Below the pieces are notes generated by a model that did not search any database, had not been told where the DNA came from, and saw only the letters and a program-made list of their open reading frames with translations. A DNA stretch of 64,000 bases from Chitinophaga pinensis (GTDB lineage Bacteria; Bacteroidota; Bacteroidia; Flavobacteriales_D; Crocinitomicaceae): positions 62,001-126,000 of the forward strand of contig CAMAZP010000005.1 in the NCBI GenBank assembly GCA_945863605.1. Reading direction: 5' to 3'. Both the position numbers and the translations under genes were made by a program. Below, one piece after another: positions 26,443 to 35,022 of this stretch (positions are counted from its first letter, which is position 1; each line of letters opens with the position of its first letter).

Positions 26443-27723
26443 TTAGATTCTGGTTATCGTTCCTTTATATTCAGATTTTTCACCAACTTCAGGTGATTTG
26501 ATGGAAACTTTCCATATATAAACTTTGTTAGAATTTACTAATTTTCCATCTCTTCTATCAATACCATCCCAAGGTTGAGATGCATCTGAAGTTTCAAAAA
26601 CAATACCTCCATCAGTAGGATCTAAAATTATCATTTCAAAAGGGGATGTTCTGTTTTGAAGTGCAACAGGTAAAAATGTTGTTTTACGATTATCGTTTGA
26701 AAATGGGTCAAAAGCATTGTAAGCAAGTAAGTTATATTCATCTTTAACTTGAATTATTTTGCTTTCAGTTGATTTACAACCTTGCTCATTAGTTACTGTG
26801 ATACTAAGTTCATAAGCTCCTTTTTTGAAAGCATAAATTAAGGCATTTTTACCAGTAAAATCAAGAGTTTTGTTATTTAATATCCACTTAACTTTATTGT
26901 CATCGCTTTCTAAATTAGCTTTTAAAATAGGTAAACCATTTTCATAAGTTAATTCAGAATCAAAACTTAAAGAAATGGAAGGTGAGTTAATTACACTGAA
27001 AGTATTCAATTCAATTAAATATCCTTTTTCATCAATGGAATTAAGTGAGTAAGTCCCAATTTGATTTAAGTTAGTTTTTAGTACACTTTTAGATTGAATT
27101 ACTTCTAGTTTTCCTGAAGGAGATTTTAATACAATCGATTTCGAATTTTCATTTTCGAATTCAAGTGTTTCTCCTTGACATTTCGTGGAAACAGCTGGTA
27201 TTTTGAAGTTAGAGTTTGATTTCTTATTTTCAGCAGTCGAATTAACAATAGTGGTTTGGTCGTTTGTATTATTCTGAGTCACACCATTTTCTGTATCTTT
27301 AATAAATTGGTGAGCAGTATTTTCATAATTACTTCTTACTTGATTTTGTTCAATATTTATTGTTGAATTGAATGAGTTTCCTGATGATTTTTTTTGTAAT
27401 TGTTTATTATTTTTTATTTTTTCAGTTACAAATTCAGATTTTGTTGGGATTGTTTTTTTAGTTAAACGCGATTGCTTTTCAACATGATTCGGTTTATTAT
27501 TCTCTATTAAGTTTGTTTGTTTTTCCTCAGAATTTAGAACTACAAAAACAGAAATTGATAATGCAGCTACTGCGAATCCAATCAATCCCCACTTTGTAAA
27601 ATTAATAGATTTACCAATTCTAGCTTGAGGTAATTTAGATTCTAAATTTTTCCAAGCAGCGGCATCATAAGGTAACTCATGATTTTCTAAAGAATCTTTA
27701 AATAGTTTTTCTATATCTTTCAT
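26443..27723 (-). CDS. Putative membrane anti-sigma protein with extracellular C-terminal domains
   Basis: 426 aa. About 45 cytoplasmic residues (MKDIEKLFKDSLENHELPYDA) precede one membrane helix (WGLIGFAVAALSISVFVVL). A low-complexity Asn/Lys/Thr-rich stretch of about 110 residues follows. Then come beta-sandwich (PKD-like) domains, with VTNEQGCKST typical of such repeats. The end (FEMIILDPTDGG, SQPWDGIDRRDGK, YIWKVSI) matches the pattern of the gliding-motility-associated C-terminal domain. The gene abuts the ECF sigma gene (stop TAG directly followed by ATG). A role as membrane partner of that sigma factor is inferred from position and topology, not from a recognised anti-sigma domain. Confidence 0.65.
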   Translation of the reverse strand: MKDIEKLFKDSLENHELPYDAAAWKNLESKLPQARIGKSINFTKWGLIGFAVAALSISVFVVLNSEEKQTNLIENNKPNHVEKQSRLTKKTIPTKSEFVTEKIKNNKQLQKKSSGNSFNSTINIEQNQVRSNYENTAHQFIKDTENGVTQNNTNDQTTIVNSTAENKKSNSNFKIPAVSTKCQGETLEFENENSKSIVLKSPSGKLEVIQSKSVLKTNLNQIGTYSLNSIDEKGYLIELNTFSVINSPSISLSFDSELTYENGLPILKANLESDDNKVKWILNNKTLDFTGKNALIYAFKKGAYELSITVTNEQGCKSTESKIIQVKDEYNLLAYNAFDPFSNDNRKTTFLPVALQNRTSPFEMIILDPTDGGIVFETSDASQPWDGIDRRDGKLVNSNKVYIWKVSIKSPEVGEKSEYKGTITRI

Positions 27724-28293
27724 CTAATCGATGTTTTTATACTTTTCTTTTAATATGCGTTGCAAATTCATTTTTGCTTTTGCCAAATTGGATTTTGATG
27801 TTCCTTCATTGATACCTAAAATACCTGCAATTTCTTTGTGAGAGTAGTCTTCCATTACATAAAGATTAAATACAGTTCGATAAGCTGGAGAGAGTTTGGA
27901 TACCGCTTCTAATGCTACTTCAGCTTTTAAATTTATGGTATCAAAAATTTCTTTTTCAACCATTTCATCTACTGCATCTTGCTTAAAATCAGTATCTTTT
28001 TCACTTAAAAAAGGGCTTCGTTTGTTCTTCCGAATAGTATCTATTGCAGTATTAGCAATAATTCTACGTATCCAACCATCGAACGAACCTTTAAAATCAA
28101 AATGATCCAATTTGTCAAAGACCTTAATGAAACCTTCTTGAAGAACTTCTTGAGCTGTATCTCTATCAGAAATATATCTTAAGCAAACAGATAACATTTT
28201 TCCATAAAATTGTTTGAATAAAGCCTCTTGCGAACGTCTTTCACCTTTGAGGCAACCCTCAACAATTTCTTTTAAATTATCTTTTTTCTCCAA
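27724..28293 (-). CDS. ECF-type RNA polymerase sigma factor
   Basis: A 189-aa sigma factor with only regions 2 and 4. Region 2 contains LSVCLRYISDRDTAQEVLQEGFIKVF and FDGWIRRIIANTAIDTIRK. Region 4 contains AYRTVFNLYVMEDYSHKEIAGILGINEGTSKSNLAKAK, its helix-turn-helix. It is an alternative sigma factor that directs RNA polymerase to a small regulon, probably released by an envelope signal through the downstream partner. It is transcribed divergently from mdh, from a good TTTG-TATCTTTG promoter. Confidence 0.92.
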   Translation of the reverse strand: MEKKDNLKEIVEGCLKGERRSQEALFKQFYGKMLSVCLRYISDRDTAQEVLQEGFIKVFDKLDHFDFKGSFDGWIRRIIANTAIDTIRKNKRSPFLSEKDTDFKQDAVDEMVEKEIFDTINLKAEVALEAVSKLSPAYRTVFNLYVMEDYSHKEIAGILGINEGTSKSNLAKAKMNLQRILKEKYKNID

Positions 28294-28319
28294 TTTTTCA
28301 ACACGTTATTAACGACCTT

Positions 28320-28352
28320 CAAAGATAATAGTTGCCTTTTAAATTAAACAAA
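28320..28352 (-). promoter_or_regulatory. Bacteroidota-type promoter of the ECF sigma gene
   Basis: TTTG (28349-28352), a 21-nt spacer and TATCTTTG (28320-28327) match the housekeeping consensus fully. The leader before the ATG is about 20 nt. Confidence 0.72.
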
Positions 28353-28442
28353 TATTATTTTATTTTTCAAAAACACATTTTTTTGGTCAAATTACTTAAA
28401 TTCGCGACACTATAAATAGTACTAATTTAATAAGGTTCAAAT

Positions 28443-29381
28443 ATGAAAGTAACAGTAGTAGGAGCTGGAAATGTAGGCGCAACGTGTGCAGATGTTTTAG
28501 CTCATCGTGAAATTGCTAACGAAATTGTTTTGTTAGATATCAAAGAGGGATTTGCAGAAGGAAAAGCATTAGACATTTGGCAAACTTCACCAATTAATTT
28601 GTATGATTCAAGAACTATTGGATCTACGAATGATTATTCAAAAACAGCTGATTCTGACGTAGTTGTTATTACATCGGGTTTACCAAGAAAACCAGGAATG
28701 TCTCGTGACGATCTTATTGCTACCAATGCTGGTATCGTTAAGACAGTGACAGAGAACGTTGTAAAGTATTCTCCGAATGCAATTATCATTATCGTTTCGA
28801 ATCCATTAGATGTCATGACATACTGTGCTTACTTAAGTGCAAAAACTGATTCAAGAAAAGTTTTTGGTATGGCTGGGGTGTTAGATACTGCTCGTTACAG
28901 AGCGTTTTTAGCAACAGAGTTGAATGTTTCACCAAAAGATATTCAAGCTGTATTGATGGGTGGACATGGTGACACAATGGTTCCACTTCCTCGCTATACA
29001 ACAGTTGGTGGTATTCCTGTAACTGAATTGATTGAAGAGTCAAAATTGAATGAAATCATCGAAAGAACTAAATTCGGAGGAGGAGAAATTGTTAAGTTAC
29101 TAGGAACTTCAGCTTGGTATGCTCCAGGTGCTGCAGCCGCTCAAATGGTTGAAGCAATCGTTCGTGACCAAAAACGTATCTTCCCGGTTTGTGCTTGGTT
29201 GAATGGCGAATACGGAATGAAAGATATTTATTTAGGTGTACCTGTAGTTTTAGGTAAAAACGGTATTGAAAAAATCATAGAACTACAATTAAACGAAGAT
29301 GAAAAAGCACTTTTAGTAGAATCTGCTGAAGCAGTAAAAAGCGTTATGGATGTTCTTGATACAATGAATGCAAACGCATAA
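28443..29381 (+). CDS. mdh: Malate dehydrogenase, LDH-like type
   Basis: Oxidises malate to oxaloacetate with NAD in the citric acid cycle; 312 aa. The Rossmann motif is VVGAGNVGATCA (residues 4-15). The substrate loop LPRKPGMSRDDL carries the Arg-Lys-Pro-Gly-Met-Ser-Arg of malate rather than lactate dehydrogenases. The catalytic His is in LMGGHGDTMVPL (about residue 178) with the conserved VSNPLDVMT before it. It belongs to the MDH type 3 group common in Bacteroidota. It is a single gene ended by a bidirectional terminator. Confidence 0.96.
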   Translation: MKVTVVGAGNVGATCADVLAHREIANEIVLLDIKEGFAEGKALDIWQTSPINLYDSRTIGSTNDYSKTADSDVVVITSGLPRKPGMSRDDLIATNAGIVKTVTENVVKYSPNAIIIIVSNPLDVMTYCAYLSAKTDSRKVFGMAGVLDTARYRAFLATELNVSPKDIQAVLMGGHGDTMVPLPRYTTVGGIPVTELIEESKLNEIIERTKFGGGEIVKLLGTSAWYAPGAAAAQMVEAIVRDQKRIFPVCAWLNGEYGMKDIYLGVPVVLGKNGIEKIIELQLNEDEKALLVESAEAVKSVMDVLDTMNANA

Positions 29382-29399
29382 ATAGAAATTTTAAACACA

Positions 29400-29434
29400 A
29401 AAAAACCTTCATTCAATAAGAGTGAAGGTTTTTT
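29400..29434. terminator. Bidirectional terminator between mdh and lolA
   Basis: A stem of 14 pairs (AAAAAACCTTCATT against AGTGAAGGTTTTTT, with one G-T pair) and an A run on one side and T run on the other. It can stop both convergent transcripts. Confidence 0.88.
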
Positions 29435-29453
29435 ATTGCAAAAAACATTTACA

Positions 29454-30095
29454 TTAATCTTTTATTACTGGGTAACCAGGATATTTCTTTTTATCAAATA
29501 CAAATTTAGCATCATCCACATCTAGATTGGAAGTAAACTTACTTAAAGTATAAGTCATTGTAGTTCCATCTTTCGCTTTCATCGTTGCTTTTTTCAATTC
29601 ATTGTCTGATTTGGCAATGTATAAAATTATAGTGTGGAAATCACTTTTCGAAGGGTTTTTAGGAAATAAACTAATTACACTTACTGTTTCTCCACCTAAC
29701 TTATCTTCCTTGTCGAATTTACTTTTGAAACCTGTTTCCCAAATAGTCATTAATTTTTTTGGATTCATGCTTTCTTCGTCATCTTCTGATGCATCGGATT
29801 CGTAAACTGATTTTTCTTCTTTTACAACTGTCCAAGTTTTAACGCCGTTACTGATGATGGTGTTTTCACCATATGAAGCATAAAATTTATTACCTTTTAC
29901 CCAACCCTTTCCAGTTTCGTTATCATTTTGACCGCTGTCAGCATTTTTAATATTTGCACTGAATTCAATATAAAAAGATTTCATTCCTTTCATTTTTGAA
30001 GAAAGTTTATCTAAAATCCCCTGTGATTTGGCGTCTTGTCCTAAGGCAACTGTTGTTCCTAAAACTACAAGACAAATACTTAAAATTAATTTCAT
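29454..30095 (-). CDS. lolA: LolA-like outer-membrane lipoprotein carrier
   Basis: A 213-aa periplasmic protein with a signal peptide (MKLILSICLVVLGTTVALGQ). The mature part starts with a helix (GILDKLSSKMKGMKSFYIEFS) and continues as a half-barrel of strands (GWVKGNKFYASYGENTIISNGVKTWTV), the LolA fold. An acidic insert (SDASEDDEESMN) is present. LolA ferries lipoproteins across the periplasm. Bacteroidota homologues are diverged, so the assignment to exact LolA function is by fold. It is a single gene between mdh and lon. Confidence 0.8.
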   Translation of the reverse strand: MKLILSICLVVLGTTVALGQDAKSQGILDKLSSKMKGMKSFYIEFSANIKNADSGQNDNETGKGWVKGNKFYASYGENTIISNGVKTWTVVKEEKSVYESDASEDDEESMNPKKLMTIWETGFKSKFDKEDKLGGETVSVISLFPKNPSKSDFHTIILYIAKSDNELKKATMKAKDGTTMTYTLSKFTSNLDVDDAKFVFDKKKYPGYPVIKD

Positions 30096-30193
30096 TTGTT
30101 TTATTTTCTGTGCAAATATCTAAAATTATGCCAAAAGAGAAATGTATCTTCATTCAAATTTTACAAACAAGCCCAATTTTACTCCTTTGCTTT

Positions 30194-32638
30194 TTAATTA
30201 ACTACAATAGCATCACTCACTTTATCAGTCATCAATGCGATTTTCAGTACCTCTTTCATTTTGCTAACATAGTTGATTTTTAAACCTTTTAAATAGTCGG
30301 GATTTATTTCAGCTACATCTTGTTCGTTTTTATCACACAAAATCAATTCTTTAATACCTGCTCTTTTCGCTGCAAGAATTTTTTCCTTTATTCCACCAAC
30401 TGGTAGTACGTCACCACGTAAGGTAATTTCTCCTGTCATTGCTAGGTTATTTTTCACTTTTCTCTGAGTAAACAAGGATGCAATAGAAGTTAACATAGTG
30501 ATACCAGCACTAGGTCCGTCTTTTGGTGTTGCTCCCTCAGGAACGTGAATATGTACATTATGACTATCAAAAACAGATTGATCTAAATCTAACCAGGAGC
30601 TATGCGCTTTTAAAAACTCAAGTGCGATGATGGCTGACTCTTTCATTACATCACCTAAATTTCCAGTTAAAGTAAGTTTACCTTTTCCTTTAGTGATGCT
30701 TGATTCAATGAATAAAATATCACCTCCTACGCTTGTCCAAGCAAGTCCAGTTACAACGCCTGCAACCTCATTGTTATCGTATTTTGTACGTTTTCTACCC
30801 GCACCCAGAAAAGTAAATAAATCGTTTTCTGTGATTTTAACTTCAAAGCTTTCTTCCATTGCAATTTGACGTGCACGATTACGAACCAATTTTGCTGTTA
30901 ATTTATCCAATCCACGAACACCAGATTCATTGGAATATTCCTCAATTAACTTCTCCCAAATCTTTTTATCTACAGAAATATCTTTCTTTGTGATTCCGTG
31001 TTCAATTATTTGTTTCGGTAATAAATGACGTTTAGCGATTTCAATTTTTTCTTCAATTGTGTATCCATTAACTTCAATTATTTCCATTCGATCTCTTAAT
31101 GGTCCTTGAATTTCAGCTAAACTATTAGCTGTAGCAATAAACATAACACGAGAAAGGTCGAATTCAGTCTCAACATAATTGTCGTAAAAAGCACTGTTTT
31201 GTTCTGGATCTAAAACTTCCAAAAGGGCAGAGGAGGGGTCGCCATGATTACTTCTTCCCAATTTATCAATTTCATCTAAAACAAATACTGGATTTGCAGA
31301 TTCTCCTTTTTTCAGGTTTTGCATAATTCTTCCTGGCATGGCTCCAATATATGTTTTACGATGTCCTCGAATTTCAGATTCGTCATGTAAACCTCCTAGT
31401 GACATTCTTATGTATTTTCTTCCTAAGGCTTCTGCAATTGATTTTCCAAGAGAAGTTTTTCCAACTCCTGGAGGACCATAAAAGCAAAGAATAGGTGATT
31501 TCATATTGCCTTTAAGTTTCAGTACAGCTAAGTATTCTAAGATGCGTTCTTTTACTTTTTCCATTCCGAAATGATCGCGTTCAAGTATTTTTCGTGCTCG
31601 CTCCAAATCTAAATTGTCTTTCGTGTATTCTCCCCATGGAAGATCTAATAATAAATCCAAATAATTCATTTGAACCGTATATTCTGCACCTTGCGGATTC
31701 ATACGTTGCATTTTTTCTAATTCTTTGGTAAACAATTTTTCAACTGTTTTATTCCATTTCTTAGCTTTTGCACGTTCCTGAAAATCTCTAACATCTTGAA
31801 ATTGTGGGTTATCTCCTAGTTCATCTTGAATGGTGCGCATTTGTTGATGCAAGAAATATTCGCGTTGTTGTTTGTCTAAATCTTTGCGAACACGATTGTG
31901 GATTTCGTTTTGCATTTCTAACATTTGAACCTCCAAAGTCAAATGCTCTAAAACTTTAATAACGCGTTTTTCCATTTCCAATTCTTCTAACATTTCTTGT
32001 TTTTTAGAAACGTCAGCATTCATATTGGAAGAAATGAAATTTACTAGAAAAGTCGGACTATCAATATTTCCGATTGCAAATTGGGCTTCAGAAGGAATAT
32101 TTGGACTATCGCGAATAATTTGAAGAGCCAAATCTTTGATGGTTTTAAACATCATTTCTAGTTCCTTATTCTTTTTGTCAACTGTTTTTTCTTTCAATAC
32201 ATTGACAATTGCACGCATGTAAGGCTCATTTTGAAGTGGTTCAACAATTTCAAAGCGTCGCTTTCCTTGTATGATAACTGTTGAGCTTCCATCAGGCATT
32301 TTTAGCAAGCGGATGATTTGAGCAACTGTACCCATTTTATGTAAGTCATCAAAACCAGGTGTTTCTTCATCTTGATTTTTTTGAGAAACTACACCAATAA
32401 TTTTGTTTCCTTTATTTGCTTCTTGAATTAATTTAATGGATTTGTCGCGACCAACCGTAATTGGAATAACAACACCAGGAAATAATACGTTATTTCTTAA
32501 GGGTAAAATTGGTAAATCTTTTGGGAAAACTTGTTTATTAACGTTGTCTTCCTCCTCTGCGGTAATCAAGGGTATAAACTCCGCATCCGTATCCATTCCA
32601 GATAAACCAAAGAAATCATTTTCAAATAGTGTACTCAT
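30194..32638 (-). CDS. lon: ATP-dependent Lon protease
   Basis: A cytoplasmic AAA+ serine protease that degrades damaged and regulatory proteins; 814 aa. The N-terminal substrate domain runs to about residue 330. The Walker A is GPPGVGKTS (388-396) and the Walker B is VFVLDEIDK. The protease domain has Ser710 (KDGPSAG) and Lys753 (GGIKEK), the Ser-Lys dyad at the same 43-residue distance as in E. coli Lon. It is a single gene with its own upstream region of about 160 nt; no CIRCE or other repressor box was recognised there. Confidence 0.97.
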   Translation of the reverse strand: MSTLFENDFFGLSGMDTDAEFIPLITAEEEDNVNKQVFPKDLPILPLRNNVLFPGVVIPITVGRDKSIKLIQEANKGNKIIGVVSQKNQDEETPGFDDLHKMGTVAQIIRLLKMPDGSSTVIIQGKRRFEIVEPLQNEPYMRAIVNVLKEKTVDKKNKELEMMFKTIKDLALQIIRDSPNIPSEAQFAIGNIDSPTFLVNFISSNMNADVSKKQEMLEELEMEKRVIKVLEHLTLEVQMLEMQNEIHNRVRKDLDKQQREYFLHQQMRTIQDELGDNPQFQDVRDFQERAKAKKWNKTVEKLFTKELEKMQRMNPQGAEYTVQMNYLDLLLDLPWGEYTKDNLDLERARKILERDHFGMEKVKERILEYLAVLKLKGNMKSPILCFYGPPGVGKTSLGKSIAEALGRKYIRMSLGGLHDESEIRGHRKTYIGAMPGRIMQNLKKGESANPVFVLDEIDKLGRSNHGDPSSALLEVLDPEQNSAFYDNYVETEFDLSRVMFIATANSLAEIQGPLRDRMEIIEVNGYTIEEKIEIAKRHLLPKQIIEHGITKKDISVDKKIWEKLIEEYSNESGVRGLDKLTAKLVRNRARQIAMEESFEVKITENDLFTFLGAGRKRTKYDNNEVAGVVTGLAWTSVGGDILFIESSITKGKGKLTLTGNLGDVMKESAIIALEFLKAHSSWLDLDQSVFDSHNVHIHVPEGATPKDGPSAGITMLTSIASLFTQRKVKNNLAMTGEITLRGDVLPVGGIKEKILAAKRAGIKELILCDKNEQDVAEINPDYLKGLKINYVSKMKEVLKIALMTDKVSDAIVVN

Positions 32639-32799
32639 ATATTTTTTTAAAGCGACAGTTTGTCAGTTGTAATTATCAAAAATTCTATAATGCAAGCATT
32701 TCCAAAAGCTATGATGTTTGTCAATACCTATGCCAAATCGCGTTTAACTGAAAAAATGGCTTTGAAATTTATTTAAAATTTATTTATGTTCAACTTTTT

Positions 32800-33375
32800 C
32801 TAATTTAACAAAGTCAACATGGATAAACTTAATAAATCTAGTAATGCGTTTAAAATAAGTAAAAATGTTAGCGAATTTTGAGGTTTTTGGTAAAAAACAT
32901 AAATAGCAAATAAAGGAAAACTGATGTATGATAGCCAATAGTATGCCTCTAAAAACCCACCAAAATGTATTACTATTAAAACGAATGGAACAACAACTTT
33001 ATATTTTAGTTTTTCAACATAACTCCAAGAATAAAACGTAAATAAAATTAAAGAGAGATAGATTAACTTTAAACTATCTAATATCAATGTTTCATTGAAT
33101 ATTGCCAAATCTTTATCGTCAAGAATGATACTCCAAAGAATTTGATTAGTTGATAATTTAACTAAAATTGCAAGAAAATAAATATAGAAATACCACTTTC
33201 TTAAAGTCAATATATCTCTCCAATTCCATAATGAAAATTGAATTGAAACTATAAATAAAATGAAATCAAATATAGGAAAGGGAAGTATGAACGAACCATG
33301 GTCCATGAAAATTGAGAATCCATAAGCTGATAAAGTAAGAACTACGAGTAAAAGCGTTCTTTTTTCTCTAATCAT
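32800..33375 (-). CDS. Membrane protein of unknown function
   Basis: A 191-aa very hydrophobic protein with about six predicted membrane segments and short loops (for example LLLVVLTLSAYGFSIFM, FILFIVSIQFSLW, YIYFLAILVKLS). I recognise no family. Its ATG follows the stop codon of map directly (TAAATG), so it is translated from the same mRNA. Confidence 0.6.
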   Translation of the reverse strand: MIREKRTLLLVVLTLSAYGFSIFMDHGSFILPFPIFDFILFIVSIQFSLWNWRDILTLRKWYFYIYFLAILVKLSTNQILWSIILDDKDLAIFNETLILDSLKLIYLSLILFTFYSWSYVEKLKYKVVVPFVLIVIHFGGFLEAYYWLSYISFPLFAIYVFYQKPQNSLTFLLILNALLDLLSLSMLTLLN

Positions 33376-34149
33376 TTATAATTTTAGTGCCTCGTAAATA
33401 TAATCAAAAGTGGATAATATTTCGGGTTTTCCATCTATTACAGCTACATTATGCTCAAAATGTGCACTTGGCATGCCATCAGCTGTTGAAATCGTCCATT
33501 TATCCTCTAAAGTAATAACTTTTTCAGAACCCAAATTAATCATTGGTTCAATTGCAATTGTTAAACCATTTTGAATTCTTTTTCCTTTACCTCGTCTACC
33601 GAAATTTGGAACTTGTGGCTCCTCATGTAAGTTTTTTCCTAAACCATGCCCTACTAAATCTCTTACAACACCGTAGCCGTTTTTTTCAGCATGTTGTTGA
33701 ATTGCCCAACCAATATCCTCAATTCGATTTGCTGTGTTACACTGTTCAATACCTAAGTATAAACATTCCTTAGTAACTTCACATAATTTTTTCACTTCAG
33801 GTTTTACATCACCTATTTCAAAGGTATAAGCATGGTCACCATAATAACCTTTATAAAGTGACCCACAATCTACTGAAACAATATCTCCTTCTTTGAAGGG
33901 GCGATCTGTTGGTAAACCATGTACGACTTGCTCATTGACAGAAATTAAAAGTGTACTCGGACAACCATACAACCCTAAAAATCCGGGAACTGCATTTTGA
34001 GAACGAATGTATGCCTCAGCAATTACATCTAATTCTTTTGGAGTGGTGCCCGGATGCATTTTTTTTGCAACTAAACCTAATGTACGACTAACAATTTGTG
34101 CTGCTTCACGCATTACAGCAATTTCTTCTAATGTTTTATAACGAATCAT
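33376..34149 (-). CDS. map: Type I methionine aminopeptidase
   Basis: Removes the initiator Met from nascent proteins; 257 aa from the ATG chosen here. The metal ligands are visible: Asp in VDCGSLYKGYYGD, Asp in the same segment (GDHAYTF), His in VGHGLGKNLHEEP, Glu in AIEPMI and Glu in FEHNVAV. Longer frames begin at 34170 or 34179, but 34179 lies inside a TACTTTTG promoter element and 34170 would leave no leader. The start MIRYKTLEEIAVMREA also matches the usual N-terminus. An unknown membrane protein gene follows on the same transcript. Confidence 0.94.
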   Translation of the reverse strand: MIRYKTLEEIAVMREAAQIVSRTLGLVAKKMHPGTTPKELDVIAEAYIRSQNAVPGFLGLYGCPSTLLISVNEQVVHGLPTDRPFKEGDIVSVDCGSLYKGYYGDHAYTFEIGDVKPEVKKLCEVTKECLYLGIEQCNTANRIEDIGWAIQQHAEKNGYGVVRDLVGHGLGKNLHEEPQVPNFGRRGKGKRIQNGLTIAIEPMINLGSEKVITLEDKWTISTADGMPSAHFEHNVAVIDGKPEILSTFDYIYEALKL

Positions 34150-34176
34150 GAATTTTCCCAAAAGTGACATAGAAAG

Positions 34177-34184
34177 CAAAAGTA
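34177..34184 (-). promoter_or_regulatory. TANNTTTG -7 element of map
   Basis: TACTTTTG on the minus strand gives a leader of about 22 nt before the chosen ATG. No TTG is found at the -33 distance, so the element is supported by position only. Confidence 0.45.
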
Positions 34185-34260
34185 ATCATTCCAAATGAAT
34201 ATTACCGAAGGCAAATTCTTACTTGATTTTATTTGAAAATATTAAAACTATTTATTTTTT

Positions 34261-34290
34261 TTTGAATTTTTAACTTTTGTTCTATCTTTG
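34261..34290 (+). promoter_or_regulatory. Bacteroidota-type promoter of the small lipoprotein gene
   Basis: TTTG (34261-34264), 18 nt and TATCTTTG (34283-34290) match both consensus boxes. The leader before the ATG is about 11 nt. Confidence 0.78.
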
Positions 34291-34305
34291 AAAAAAATAT
34301 AAATA

Positions 34306-34590
34306 ATGAAGAAAATAGTAATGATGGTTGCAGCAGTTGCTTTTTTAGTAGCGTGTAACGGTAGTAAAAAAGGAGCTTGGTCTGAGGAAGACAAACAAAA
34401 AGCTAAAGATGAAGTGAAAAAAGTTGAAGCATCATTAGATGTTTTAGGTGATAAAAAACAAGATTATATTGATTGTTATTTAGAAAAAATAGAAGATAAT
34501 TACGATAATTTTGATGCAGCGAACAAAGATCAAAAAGGATGTGAAAAATATGCTATGGATTGCGTTCAAGATATTTTTAAAGGAAAATAA
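34306..34590 (+). CDS. Small secreted lipoprotein, unknown function
   Basis: A 94-aa protein with a lipoprotein signal (MKKIVMMVAAVAFLVAC, then NGSKKG). The mature part is highly charged (KKVEASLDVLGDKKQDY). Three further Cys residues lie at about 62, 84 and 92 (IDCYLEK, GCEKYAMDC), which could form disulfides. Similar short Cys-containing lipoproteins are frequent in Bacteroidota, but I know no function. It has its own strong promoter and terminator, so it is a free-standing and probably well-expressed gene. Confidence 0.75.
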   Translation: MKKIVMMVAAVAFLVACNGSKKGAWSEEDKQKAKDEVKKVEASLDVLGDKKQDYIDCYLEKIEDNYDNFDAANKDQKGCEKYAMDCVQDIFKGK

Positions 34591-34622
34591 TTCAAAAGGT
34601 TCCAAAACTCTTTAAATAATAG

Positions 34623-34653
34623 AAGACCGTTTCGTATGATTCGGTCTTTTTTA
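34623..34653 (+). terminator. Terminator of the small lipoprotein gene
   Basis: The stem AAGACCG/CGGTCTT with a 12-nt loop is followed by a T6 run. Confidence 0.82.
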
Positions 34654-34754
34654 TTTAAAAGTATTTTTAACCACTAACTCTAAAAGAAATATTTATATGT
34701 ATTGAAATTTTGCATATTTTGATTCAACCAAAGTTTTAGCTTCGTAATTTCTTT

Positions 34755-34762
34755 TAATTTTG
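34755..34762 (+). promoter_or_regulatory. TANNTTTG -7 element at the start of the 84-aa gene
   Basis: TAATTTTG ends 4 nt before the GTG start of the next gene. The start point of transcription would fall on or next to that codon. A TTT(A) lies at the -33 distance instead of TTTG. Confidence 0.5.
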
Positions 34763-34766
34763 TGAC

Positions 34767-35021
34767 GTGCGACTTATAAAACAAATTCCTCACGAACGTT
34801 ATTTAATTCAATTACATCAATATAATGGAAAATATATTGTAAAAATTGAGTTGGGACAATTTGAGCAATTATTTAAAATCAGCGAAACGGATATAACTAA
34901 TCTAGATGATTTAGAAAAAATGATACAAGGTGAATTTCTTTCCAATTGTTTAAAACGCTTTATTGAGATGCGTTCAGACTGGCAAGAAGTATTAAATAAA
35001 TTACAAAATCAAGGTCAATAA
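34767..35021 (+). CDS. Conserved small protein of unknown function (84 aa)
   Basis: A soluble 84-aa protein (YLIQLHQYNGKYIVKIELGQFEQLFKI) with predicted strand-strand-helix-helix structure and no signal or membrane segment. The start is a GTG. There is no in-frame ATG upstream before a stop (TAA at 34755), and the first internal Met comes at residue 51. It is followed after 1 nt by the OmpH-like gene and then the DUF4924 gene, forming a three-gene operon. The role is unknown. Confidence 0.6.
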   Translation: MRLIKQIPHERYLIQLHQYNGKYIVKIELGQFEQLFKISETDITNLDDLEKMIQGEFLSNCLKRFIEMRSDWQEVLNKLQNQGQ

Positions 35022-35022
35022 C

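Noticed and set aside
28382-28404. Promoter-like TTTG and TAAATTCG before mdh
   Set aside because: The spacing is 11 nt, outside the usual range, and the second box has a mismatch in its key TTTG.
32654-32664. Short inverted repeat GACA-GTT-TGTC before lon
   Set aside because: Four-base arms are too short to claim a heat-shock operator without comparative data.
32692-32708. Sigma-54-like TTTTGGAAATGCTTGC upstream of lon
   Set aside because: The GG-to-GC spacing is 8 instead of 10 nt and the core is imperfect.
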